Positions 43,237-54,511 of a stretch of DNA of 64,000 nucleotides are shown here, in pieces (within the stretch, counting starts at the first letter, position 1; each line of letters starts with the position of its first letter). The stretch spans positions 1 through 64,000 of the forward strand of contig VXCM01000035.1 of NCBI GenBank assembly GCA_014773175.1. The letters run 5' to 3'. The notes under the pieces were generated by a model. That model saw only the letters and a list, made by a program, of their open reading frames with translations. It had not been told where the DNA came from and ran no database searches. Origin of the DNA: Lucifuga dentata. Taxonomy: Eukaryota > Chordata > Actinopteri > Ophidiiformes > Bythitidae. Position numbers and translations under genes: made by a program.

Positions 43237-45408
43237 TGACATTGTAAGGTGCTGCTCTGGGCTTGTAACTAATAGATTTAACGTCAGTAAATCATGTATT
43301 AAGCCAATAAATGTTTTCACAACCTGATAGCCCCCCAAAATTAATCATACACTGAATTCTTAAATATCAATAAAGCCTTAGAAACCTTTTATAACACATG
43401 CCTCATTAGAAAGTCAGAACTTATATTATGAAATTTACTCATACCACTTTTGCATCGCCAACAACTATGAACAGGAAGTGAGTATGTGGATCTACTGTTT
43501 AACAAGAACTGACAAATACGTGTTTCGCTGCTAGTCTATTTGAAATCTATTTGCAAATGTCAAAAAATATAGTCAGCTTGGTTTAATTTCAAACATGACG
43601 TACATCTCTAAGGATTCTGGACATGTGAGACTTTATGAAGCATGTCTCTAGTTTTTGCCAGATACCTACCGAGTATTTAATACAGTTGGATTGCTGTTGG
43701 CTCCATCAGTACAGAGATCTGCCATCACTCATATCAGTCATTACTGCCTCAGTCACCATGTATTTTCCTATGTTCCTTTTGTTCCAGTAAAATCTTCAAA
43801 CATTCTGATGGAGTCAGCAACATGTAAAACACACACGTTTTTCTCACATCCTGGGTGTTTACGTGAACTAATATTCTAATTGGCAGTTTCACAGCAGCAG
43901 CGCAGTTAAGTTATTTGTCTTCTTCTTATCCGTAATGTGAATACAATTTTGACATTTATGAATCTGTATTGCAGGACTGGAGATATAAACAGCGTATAAT
44001 ATTTCATGGGAGTGTGATATATATTGTTTATGCATGCAGCTCTGAAGACATCAACCTTAATTTTCTTTATTGCTGACAGAAAGGTGCGTGTCAGGCCTTA
44101 AGGTGTGCAGCTGTGGCGGCTTTACCGGCTTTATGCATCTGGATATCTTTTCAACACCGTCTGGTTTGAAGACTGTCTCAATAAATCAGGATTTATCCGC
44201 TGTACATGATTTTGAATGTTGGGGTGGAGTTAGTTATCAGTCCTGGCAAGCGGTGCTTCACATCTGCAAAACATATTGGCAAATAAAATAATTACAAACT
44301 GATGTGATTTATAAAAAGGGACAGCTTCAGGTTCAGGGTTTTCATGTAGCATACATGGGGAAAACCCTCAGAAGACACTTTATATGCTCTTACACAATCA
44401 TAAGCTTTGGCTTTACCCACTTACACAATTCGTCAGGAAAACAAAATGGGCTCAACTTCAGTTGTTATATTTTAGACTATGAAATCCTGAAAATGTGCGT
44501 ACAATTTATGCTGCCAGCTCTCCCCCAGCTCTCCTAAAACAACATTATTGCATCTAAAAGTGACTTCACCGCCCATGAAGAATGAGATCCGAAAACATTT
44601 TGCTAAGATAAATTGAATGGCGTAAATGTTGCCTTGGTTCAGTCTCATTATTGAACTTTAAGTCAAGTTTTAAGTGATTTTTGGTCTGGGATTGAGTAAA
44701 AAGTTCTGCGTTTCCTTACCTAAGGTTTCTATCTGCTCTCATAGCCATTTACTGAGCTTTATTGATCAGTATTTAAAAATACTGTTATTTTACAATACAA
44801 CAATGGCTGTAACTTACCAGTTTACTTGTGTAAAACTATTTCACCAACAAAAACTGGTGAAAAATTTCACAATGTAGAGATACAAGACTAGTGAACAGGA
44901 TATGAACGTGCATAAGTTACATATTGAACAATGGAAATAGTCAGGTCAATGTTTAAGGTTTAAGTTTAGTTTAGAAAGTAAACTCCAAATGGCTGATCAT
45001 TAGCATAAATGTTGTCAAATGTTTATTTTTGTTTATTATACTGATAGTACATATTGTAAATATATTTTAATCTTGGATAATAACAACATATCAAGTTATA
45101 GTAGTTTGGCTAGTGCCATTACCTCATTCTGAAATGCAACTAACCCTCAAAATTTATACAAATTTGAAAGCTAAAGACATAAAAAAAAAAGCCAAATATC
45201 CTACAATTTTCAATCAATTGTCATTGATCTCTGTCAGCTGACATTTAAATTCTAATCTACAGTTGTATTCTTGTATACTTTAATCAGGCTTTTGATTATT
45301 TGAACTCTGAGTGTGGTTTGGTATTCAGACAGATTAGCAGACATTGCTAAACTTTTCTTATGTCTGGGAAGGAACATTTCACCAATATTGTGGCCACAAG
45401 TGTGTATA

Positions 45409-45444
<36 letters not shown>

Positions 45445-47982
45445 GAAACTCTGGATGATTCTAAAATGATCATACCATCAGCAGTGGAAGACACATTTGA
45501 TGAAGAGCCAGATTGGCACACATACACACTCATGTCTATTCCTCTGGCAGAATAGGCTCCATGCTACACACAGCATTGATTGAAGTCTGTCTGCTGCTAG
45601 CTTCTCTTTGTGAGATGTGTTCTTTGTATGGAAATGTACAGACAGACACATTTACTTAAATATGTTTATACATGTTGTGAGAATCTTGTTTGCTTCAGTC
45701 GTAATCTGACTAGTTTAAAGATTATAGATCTTGATGAAGTCAGACTACATGCAAGAGCCAAGTTTACCTGAGTGGTGGTTCTCCTTTTATCCACCAGATG
45801 GCCTCGGCATTCTAAATGGCCATCTTGGCACCGAGCAGGCAGGCGTCCCTTTCTCGCCTCCCTCCTCGTTAAGAAGCAGAATCCTTCAACTTGTCTGCTA
45901 ACGGCTGTGACGATGGTGTGCATCAGTGGTAAACATGTGAATAATCATCTCCTGTAAAATAAGCAAAAGATTTAATGAAAATTTGCCTCCTCAAAGAAAT
46001 GAATTGTTTAAAGTAGATCCTGTACTTATTTCTATTCTATTCTATTTATTGTGCCATGATGACCATGTATAAATTGAAAATAGTCAAGTGGTTATGAATA
46101 AGAAATAGTGATTTTCAAACAAGGAACAAATACAGAAACAGATGCAGGGGGCAAGTTCACACGGGCACTAAAATAATCACCATAGAGACTAGGAATCAGA
46201 TGAGTTTGTGTGGCGAGCACATACGTACGTGTGCATGTACATGCTCATGTGTGATGTTTCACGAAAGCCAGCCCATGCCTATTACAGACTTGTCTGTCTG
46301 TGTAAAGCTGAACATGCCTCCATTTGGCGAGCTGAATTGGCCGTGCCCGTCTCTGGCCAACTGGTGCTGTGTGATGATAGAAAAGCACTGATGAGGAGAA
46401 AAACAGGGGAGGTGTTAGCAATCATCACGGAAGCATAGAAATGAGATCTGAAAGATGAATAGAAACGGGCTTGAAAAAGCGATCGTTGAGTGAATTCCTC
46501 ATGCTTGATGTTTTTTTTGCACGCTGCACAGATTTTAGCAGTATTACAACTGATTCTGCTTGATAACAATGCTACAACAAACAGTCTTCGGGAATCCTCT
46601 CACAACATCCTAACCCCAGAATGATTGCTTCTCTCAGACACTTATCAACTCTATGTTTTAATTCAATTTAACCACTGTGTGCCTCTTGAGACAAAGAGTG
46701 TCACTGCTTGCCGCAGATTTCTGCCAATTCTCATTATGCAATCCTAAGCTCTGATAATTCCTCCAGTGCACCATTTAATTTGAAACACATGGCCCCAAGA
46801 TCGCAAAGGAGTACAGAGCTTCTAATGTCTGTACAGCCTGCGCCATGAGTAATTGTTTCTCCCTCGCTAGCGTCGAGCCATTTCTTAACCTGCTGACAGC
46901 CAGCAAGCAGGAGGAGGAGGAGAGGAGCAAGGAGAGGGAGATGAGGGACAGAAAAGAGGAGAGATATGAGACGAGCATTAGCTCATATCTGAGTTTTTAT
47001 TAGCATTGTTATTTGCTCGGAGTTGTTTTCAGGAAAGTGAGGAAAGGAGATGGAAAGATGGGAAAACTAAAGACCAAGGAGGAGGAAGAGGACAGTTATC
47101 TTCCAGTTGTTCTTTATTTTTCATTCTTTCCTCTCAGCCAGGAGTTGTTAGAGTGAGGGAGGTCCCAGGTGAGCCCAGCGGAGGCTGACATCATGACAGG
47201 ACACTTCATCAAAGCCTGCAGAGGCTGTTTGGATACCTGCCTGCTCTAAAGAAGAACTGTTATACTTTCTCCTATATACTTCCAGGCATTGCAAGACTTG
47301 AGATTGTGACATTACGCGTGTGTATGTGGGTTTGTGAGAGAAACAGAGTGGAAGAAGTTTTGATTCTGAGGTTGTCTTATAGATATTTAATCTTTTTTCC
47401 ATTTCATCCTCTGTCACAATTGATCTCATTGAATGTGTTTTTGTGAGTCATGTAATGCACTCAGTGTGCACATCTGTCACGAATGGATGGATGAATACAA
47501 TAAAACACATGCTTGTGAGAAAGAAGAAGAGGATACATAGAATGCTTTATGCTGTATATTTTTGTAGATTGTGTCTGCATTTCTATTTTCTTATTTGTAG
47601 GTTTTTTTGAGTGTTATTGCACAACTGAAATGAAGCAGCTAAGACATTGCAAGACGATTGTTGTCAACACTGAAGACAAAAGGCTCTATTGTCAATTAAG
47701 AGATTTCTCCTTGTCTTTCCCCCCATGGGTCGATCTTTGCCGTGCTGTCTTCTGTTCCTAACTCCTCTTGGTCAGATGTCAGTCATTCCTGGCAAGTGCT
47801 ACCCTGCTGGGTGGTGCGTAAGCCGAACTCAAAGACCCACAGCTGCTCGCGACTCTTTTAGATGAAGAGATGGAAGGAGAGAGTGCAAAAGAGCGAGGAA
47901 GGAGAGCAGATTTCCTTAAGCTGATCAGCTCTCCAAAAGTCCCAATGAACTTAGTGAAGCTGATTTAACTCCACAACCCAGC

Positions 47983-48022
<40 letters not shown>

Positions 48023-51000
48023 CCTCTCCCTCCCCCCCACCCTATCCAGAATAACCATTAGGGTGCTGTGGTTGAATCCCAACTCACATGACTCAGATTC
48101 TCCTCTGCGGGAGTGAACCATTTGGCACCTTACAACGGCAAGCCAAAATTGATGATGTCACCAATCCGTGCCCCCCCCCCCCCCNCAGTTGTCAGTGGCA
48201 GTTTTGGACCCCAGGGTGATGTCACACACTGGCATGTCGTGAGCCAGAGTGGGTGATGGACAGCTCAGTGTGTTTGCATGGCACAGATGGTTGGGGAAGG
48301 GGAGGGCGGGGGTTGGGTGCCAGCTTGGAAGGTGGCAAAGATGTGTCTTATCAAGCGGTGCCACATGCAGACGCTGCTGTGCTGTTTTGACAGGACGTTT
48401 TTCTTCCTTTCTTCCAATTTTTGTTTCGTATTGTCTGTTTTGCCCCTATTGTTCTCCTTAATCGCTTCCCTCTCAATCTCTATAATTAATTGCTCTTTTT
48501 TTTCTTTGTCTCATTGTCTTTGTTTCCCTCTCGCTGGTTAGCTATCTATCTTCGGTCTTTTTTAATTTGCCAGTGGGTTTGTGGCGGTTTATCTGGGTCT
48601 CTCATCAGCGCTCTCGTTAGCCCTTTCTTGCACTGTCTTCATTTCTAATTGGGATGCTTTTTTCATCCCTCTCTTTGCCCATCTACTGCTCCCTCTTGTG
48701 TTATTTATGCCTTACTCTTTTTTCCCCTCTCTATCCTTCCATCCGTCCCTTTATTCTTTGTCTGGGATTGCATCTCTTTTCCCTTTGTGTGTCCTGTCAG
48801 GCTCCTTCCTCTCATTGATAGCGATGGCAGGCTCAAATCTTCTCCATAAAGCTGCTGATATTTTTCCCACTGGAGACCCCACTGCTGCTGCTGCTACAAT
48901 CCCCTGCATCTGAAAAAAATTGGATAGACTGTCCCTCCCTTTCCATCCTTCTCTGTTTCCTCCAGCCCTGCCAAGCTTCTACCATTCAGCAGGGGAGCGG
49001 TTCAACAAGACGGGTTTGTTTTGGAGAGTCACTGGCCCCAGCTTCATAGAGATTAATGCTTAGACAGACTGGGATGACATTTATGAGGCATGGAGTCAGG
49101 GATGAAGGAGGGGAAATGGTGGTGGNGGGGGGGGGGGTTATGCTGTTGGATCAAATGTGATGCACACCGCCACTTCACAAGAAAATAGTTTGAGAGACAG
49201 AGTGAGGAACGAAGTGTGTTTGTGGGAGTCAGAATGAAAGAGACTGCATGTATGTGTACAATGAGGTAATCAAACCAAGATGAAGCCTCCAGCAATATGA
49301 GCCGGCCACTCTTTTGCCTCCCCAGCATTGTTCACTGATGTGCCATCGGTCAGTCTGATTGATGCCACAACTTGAGAGCCAGTCAACTGTTAATATAACT
49401 TAATCAAATAATTCGTCTCTCAGCGATTTGCCCTGGGTAACCATTAATACACGTATCGACTTAGCCTTCAGTTAGACGCAAGCAGCTTACTTGAACATAC
49501 ACACAAATGCAGTCATGAATGCATCTATAAACATCCTCATTTCTAGCAGCCTTTTGCAGAATATTGAATATTGCTCAGTGGCTGTATAAGGGTGTTTGCT
49601 CGATCTCGCATTGTAACCACACAACACATTGCTACAAAGCTTTCCAGGGGAGAAGTTATCAATATATGGGCAAATTAGAATGGATCTGAGAAGAGACTGT
49701 TCGCTCTAAGCATCAAGGTCCATCATTCTTTACAGCGAAGTGATCAATGGGGCTGAGACAGTGCAGCCGAGTTGCTATCCATTCTCATTACTGACGCTGC
49801 TGTCCAATGCTGTTGCTGCTTTCTCCTTGTTGAACACCAGAGGCTGGAAAGCTGTCTGCATCAGACAGGCTGTCAGAGGCATTGTCAGAGTGGATTTGCA
49901 ACAGTGTTGAAGGCAGACTTTAAGTTGCTGTGTTCTTCATAGCAGAGTTTTAGTGTATGGCCTTTGGCTGAACTTAAGATGTGTTTCAGCAAGTACTGAT
50001 GATCTGAACAGTTACGTTTGAGCATCTGTGATCGTCAAAACTCAGGTTCCTGCATTTACATTTGGTTTATCCATTTCCAAGGCACTTGCATCCTTAAGAA
50101 AATACTGGCTTACAAGTAAAAATCCAGCATTCTTTACAAGTAAACAAGTATTATCAATACAATTTACTAAAGTGTTAAAAACAAAAATATTCAGTATGAG
50201 GAATTTTTAATGAAAGTTCTCACAATTTGGTGCTACAAGTTTTTTTTTTACTCAACAGTATGAACAGATTTTGGAATTAAATAATAAACATTTCCAAAAT
50301 TGGTCTTATGAGGTTATTTGCCCAAAATGAGATATATAGAGATATAATGGGGATTTTCGTGCTCTATGGTCATGTAGAAGATTACATGGGTCTACGTGCA
50401 GGTTAAATTCATTTACAACAATATCTTAAGAGTTTTGTTTCCTAAAACTCTTAAGATATAGTCTCTCATCTTGCCTCTTTGCAGGCTGAGGTGCACAGTT
50501 TTTAAAACTGCAACAGCATCTATTGGTTATGTTGTGATGAATTTTTGACTCACAAAATAAGTAACTGCAGTTGTTACAAATGCAGCGGAATAAAAAATTC
50601 AATATTTTCCTCAGTAGTAATGTAATTGAGTAGAAGACCAAAATGCCACAAAAACAGAGATGAGTACCTCAAAATTGTACTTAGTTAAACCCTTCTCTGT
50701 TTCAAAATAAATAATATGTACGATCTAGAAACCTCCAACTTGATGTTATTGTGGCACAGTATCTGCAAAACCATTTAAATAAAAAGAATGTTATAAGACA
50801 GGACAAGTATGAAGGACAGGGCATGTAATTTCATCCAAACATGTACCACAAAGGTGCATGAATGGAATGACTTTGTGGGCCTGTTCTACATTCCCAGCAA
50901 AGTCCTGTGGAGTTCAGATTATCATCAGCCCTTTATAACAAACATTCCTTCTTCTTCTTTGAAGTAAGCAGAGTCGGAACTACTGATTAAATTCTGTCTC

Positions 51001-51949
51001 AGAGATTTCATAAAGTCATCAGTCTGTGTCGCATAGTGAGTAATTGCTTTTGATGTACACGTGTGCATGCACGCACACACATATATGTATATACATTTCT
51101 GCTTTGAGCCTACAACCCTTTAGAAGCAGCAAGACACAAGGGTTTATTCACACTCACATAGCTTAGTCTGTTGACTCTCAATAACTGAAGCTTCTGTTAG
51201 AGAAATACGCCAGAACAGAAAATACATCTTGTTGTGTCTTAATTGAATTATTCTGGAATCCTAAATATCCATGGTTGTTTGTCTTGGTTGAATTACACAT
51301 TCGTCAAAATTATGTCAAATAAAATCCCTACTCAGCCTTCCACAAACAGCGCCAATGTGAGTTGAAGTGTTTGGGGGAGGAAGGATTAGGGTAATTAGAT
51401 TGAAAGGGTAAATTATTTTTCTAAAAACGTATCAGAGCTCTCTCTTGTCGTGCATGAAGCTAATTGTTAAGGGAGAAAGAGACTTGCTACTCAGGTACAA
51501 GAAGCCTTTGTTTTACTGTGTCGTCTTGAGTTGTCAAACAACGCTCTTTAAACAGACAAAGACATTTGATTTGAGTTTAAGAGCAGTAGTATGATGTATG
51601 GTGTGGTCTTCAGAGCTTCATGGGACATTTATGAGGCTATGGGAAATTCCATTTGGGAATATTGAACACTGAAATATCTTTATTCTGGATTGTTTTTTCT
51701 ATTTGGGATAGTGTATAGCAGACATATGCATGTTACTGTGTCCTTAGAAGCACTGTTTGTCTGGTGATTCATATCTTATCCGTGTTGCACCTGTGAATAA
51801 AGCCAATATCATTACTCACCCAAGAGAAAAAGGAAGTAATGAATTCTTGCATCTGGATCATTCTAACCTGATGTCTTTTCAAGGCTCAGAGCCTGCTGCA
51901 CATACAGAATATCATATTGTGTTGTCATGTAAATATTTTCAAGTAATCT
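43237..51949. other. Long non-coding stretch, probable tetraspanin intron
   Basis: Holds (GT)n at 45411-45441, (CT)n at 47986-48018, a poly-C gap (N 48185), a poly-G gap (N 49126) and a CTCF-like word at 45791-45805. T/C-rich 48390-48800 gives Phe/Ser/Leu frames that are not genes. No exon with family resemblance was found on either strand. Confidence 0.45.
45411..45441. repeat. (GT)n microsatellite
   Basis: Uninterrupted GT run. Confidence 0.95.
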
Positions 51950-52400
51950 GACAGTATTCCTGTTTTATTAATCCCCGCCAAATTGTTACAACTGAGAACA
52001 GGCCACAGAGGCACCCGCTAGAATGAAAGCCGATATCGATTTTGACGAATGCCAAATGTGCGCCGCTGGAAATGGGAGCAATTTCACAGGGGCTGAGGGC
52101 TGCATTAAAACACGGCATCTCTCCAGTTTCAGCCAGCATTCATTTGGGAAATGCAACATTCAATTCATTTGTCCCCGCGTGTCCTTTCACAGACGAGGTG
52201 GGTTACTGATGGCTGTGTCGGTGAAGCAGCCCTCCATCACGGATGACGGGTGTGACAGTAATGCAGACTGTAGCTGCTAATGGGGCTGCTGGGACTTTCT
52301 GCTGTTTGCGACATCAATCAGGGCCATCAGCGCACTCACTCAAATGGCCTTCCTCACTTACTCAACACGTAGCAGATGTCCCTCCGTGAACCACCAGCAC
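51950..52400. other. Candidate conserved non-coding element
   Basis: About 450 bases of balanced, repeat-free sequence containing words typical of developmental enhancers (ATTAATCC, GATATCGATTTTGACG, TTCAATTCATTTGTC). An 85-codon frame lies inside but shows no domain. Conservation cannot be measured from one sequence. Confidence 0.3.
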
Positions 52401-53554
52401 ACGTAGAAATAATGCCAACAGCATGCTAATGACGTTATTCTGTTGTTTTGGCAAAACAAATTCCCATTATGGCTACAAATGGCTGCAAGGTGTCAGGTGT
52501 GTGTGCTTACATCCTGTTGAAATGCTGTTTTGCACGAGCAGATGAATTCAATATTGCTACATTTTTGACAAAGCTAACCATAAGGAAATCATTCGGTGCT
52601 TGATGCATTTTGACCGTAGCCTGCTGGTCTGTGGCTCACCTTTTCTCCATTGTTTTGCCAAAGGACATTGGACAGTCAATAGACCAAAGGACTGGTGGTC
52701 TCAAGGGTTCCTGTAAGCGATGAAACGACTCACCTTCACAAAGAATTCCACAACTTCTTCAGAGTGAGTCTAGATGTCACTTTTTTTCTTTTTACCTCAT
52801 CCCTTTGGCCAGGTGCTGAATCGACACACCGGTGTCTGGTGGAGCGGAGTATCGATTCCCCCCCCCCCCNCCCCCCCCCGGTCAGCAAGTCCTCAGGGGG
52901 GAGGAGAGATGGAGGAGAGCGATATGCTTAGAGCAGCATAGCTCTTCTTGTATGAAAATATGCTGAGACAGACAGAAGATGCACTCATCTGTGTAAGATA
53001 CACTTCTGAACGCTGGATGATGGACGCGATAGACTGTAACCTCTTGGCAAAGTTTCAAGGTGTGCGGTACATCGGTGCGAATAGCTCTACATCTTGTTGT
53101 TGTGGTTCTCGCAGTTGTAGTCTTCTTGTGGAGGGCACAACGCATTTGTTATAAAAGTCCAAACAGGTATTTTTTTTTTCTACCTTTTCTCCATCTTCAT
53201 TCACATTTTCTCACAAAGCCCACTTCAGTCCTGAAAGGAAATCGATGGTCCCACTGTCCAAATGTACCTGCTCATTTCCTCCATTATACAGTGACACCAG
53301 TGCATTACAGCCCCACCACCACCTCCACCCCCCAACGAGAACGGGACGGCTTTTTTTGTAGTTGGTCCCCTCCCCCTGTAGGCTGTAATCACCCTGAGAA
53401 TGGGGTAATTAGGGGCACTGTGGGGTAATTACCAGAGCTTGAGTTGTTTAATTGTGGCCTTCTCTGGAGCTGTCTGATGCTGGTGACAGTGGAGGCGCCA
53501 CTCTGTGATGGAGTGATTTCATCCACTTGACTGCAGCTTGCGAGGGACAGAGAC

Positions 53555-53605
<51 letters not shown>

Positions 53606-54027
53606 CTGCTGATGGAATGAGTGGGTGGGAGGTGGAGTGGAGGGGAAGGAACCAAAGTGTTAAAATGAGAATGAGGAGAGTTGCAGACAAAAAGCAAAAG
53701 ATCCAGAGCTGATAAATCTTGTATGTGTGTGTAGAATAGTAATGGACTGTTAAAGACTTTAGTGTCACTGGACTTGTGAATAATTCTTTTTGAGAATTAG
53801 AAAAAAAAAAAAAAAAAANAAAAAAAAAAAAAAAAAAGCAAAGAAACCAAAGGAATTTTGAAAGGGGAGGAAAGCTACACTGCTGCTGAAGTGTCATTTG
53901 TTGGTTATTTTAAAAGAAAAAAGTACAGCTTTCTCATAGTTGGAGTTTTCATAATTATTAATAATTTAATAACTTGCAGCTTGTAGGTCTTAAGTATATT
54001 TTGTGAAGACCATAAATCAGAGCAAAC
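52401..54027. other. Non-coding DNA with poly-C gap, (GA)n, poly-A gap
   Basis: Poly-C with N at 52870 (52859-52879), (GA)n at 53561-53602 and poly-A with N at 53819 (53801-53837). TAATTA-containing sequence at 53400-53435 is reported in the findings. Confidence 0.5.
53561..53602. repeat. (GA)n microsatellite
   Basis: Uninterrupted AG/GA run preceded by GACAGA units. Confidence 0.95.
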
Positions 54028-54511
54028 TTAAAGGACCATACTGGTGGTTTTGCATGTTTAACCATGTAATAACTACAGTCCACATGCGTGTTATATTTAC
54101 TCTCAGCCATTTCCCAAAGCATGAAATGGTATTTTAGATTTCCTTGTTATTTTAGCGTATCCCCTAATTTTTCAAAAATAAATGCTCAGGTTGTACACCC
54201 AGCTTATGATTCAATGTTTCGCCTGCTAACACTTACACACAATTGTAGAAGGGACGGCTGTTTTAATTTCATGGTCCCAGTCTTCTCCTGGGACTATATT
54301 CCTTGGCGGAGACATATATTTTCTTCTGTGTAGCTAGGTGTTGAATTCGTGTTGAAATGCTTAAATTACAGATGTCTTGTTAGCTGTTATGGATTACTTA
54401 TCTCAATCGCGTTTCAAGTTTCTACAAGCTGATTTTCATGGCATACTGGAATAAACTGAAGCCAATTTTTGTAGGGCTGCAACATGTAAAATCACTGGCA
54501 TGGTCCTTTAA
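54028..54511 (-). mobile_element. MITE-like foldback element, copy 7 (inverted orientation)
   Basis: TTAA at 54028-54031 and TTTAA at 54507-54511. Contains TGGGACTATATTCCTTGGCG, the reverse complement of the shared core. Terminal inverted repeats are shorter than in copy 3, and the 3' one is partly lost. Confidence 0.85.

Noticed and set aside
48249..48913. Hydrophobic frames suggesting a membrane protein
   Set aside because: T/C-rich low-complexity DNA. No conserved motif, and several overlapping frames are equally open.
52023..52280. 85-codon + strand frame with several cysteines
   Set aside because: No signal peptide or cysteine spacing of a known family. The surrounding sequence looks like a non-coding conserved block.
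53527..53712. Arg-Glu repeat peptide, and its antisense Ser-Leu peptide
   Set aside because: Translation of a GA microsatellite.
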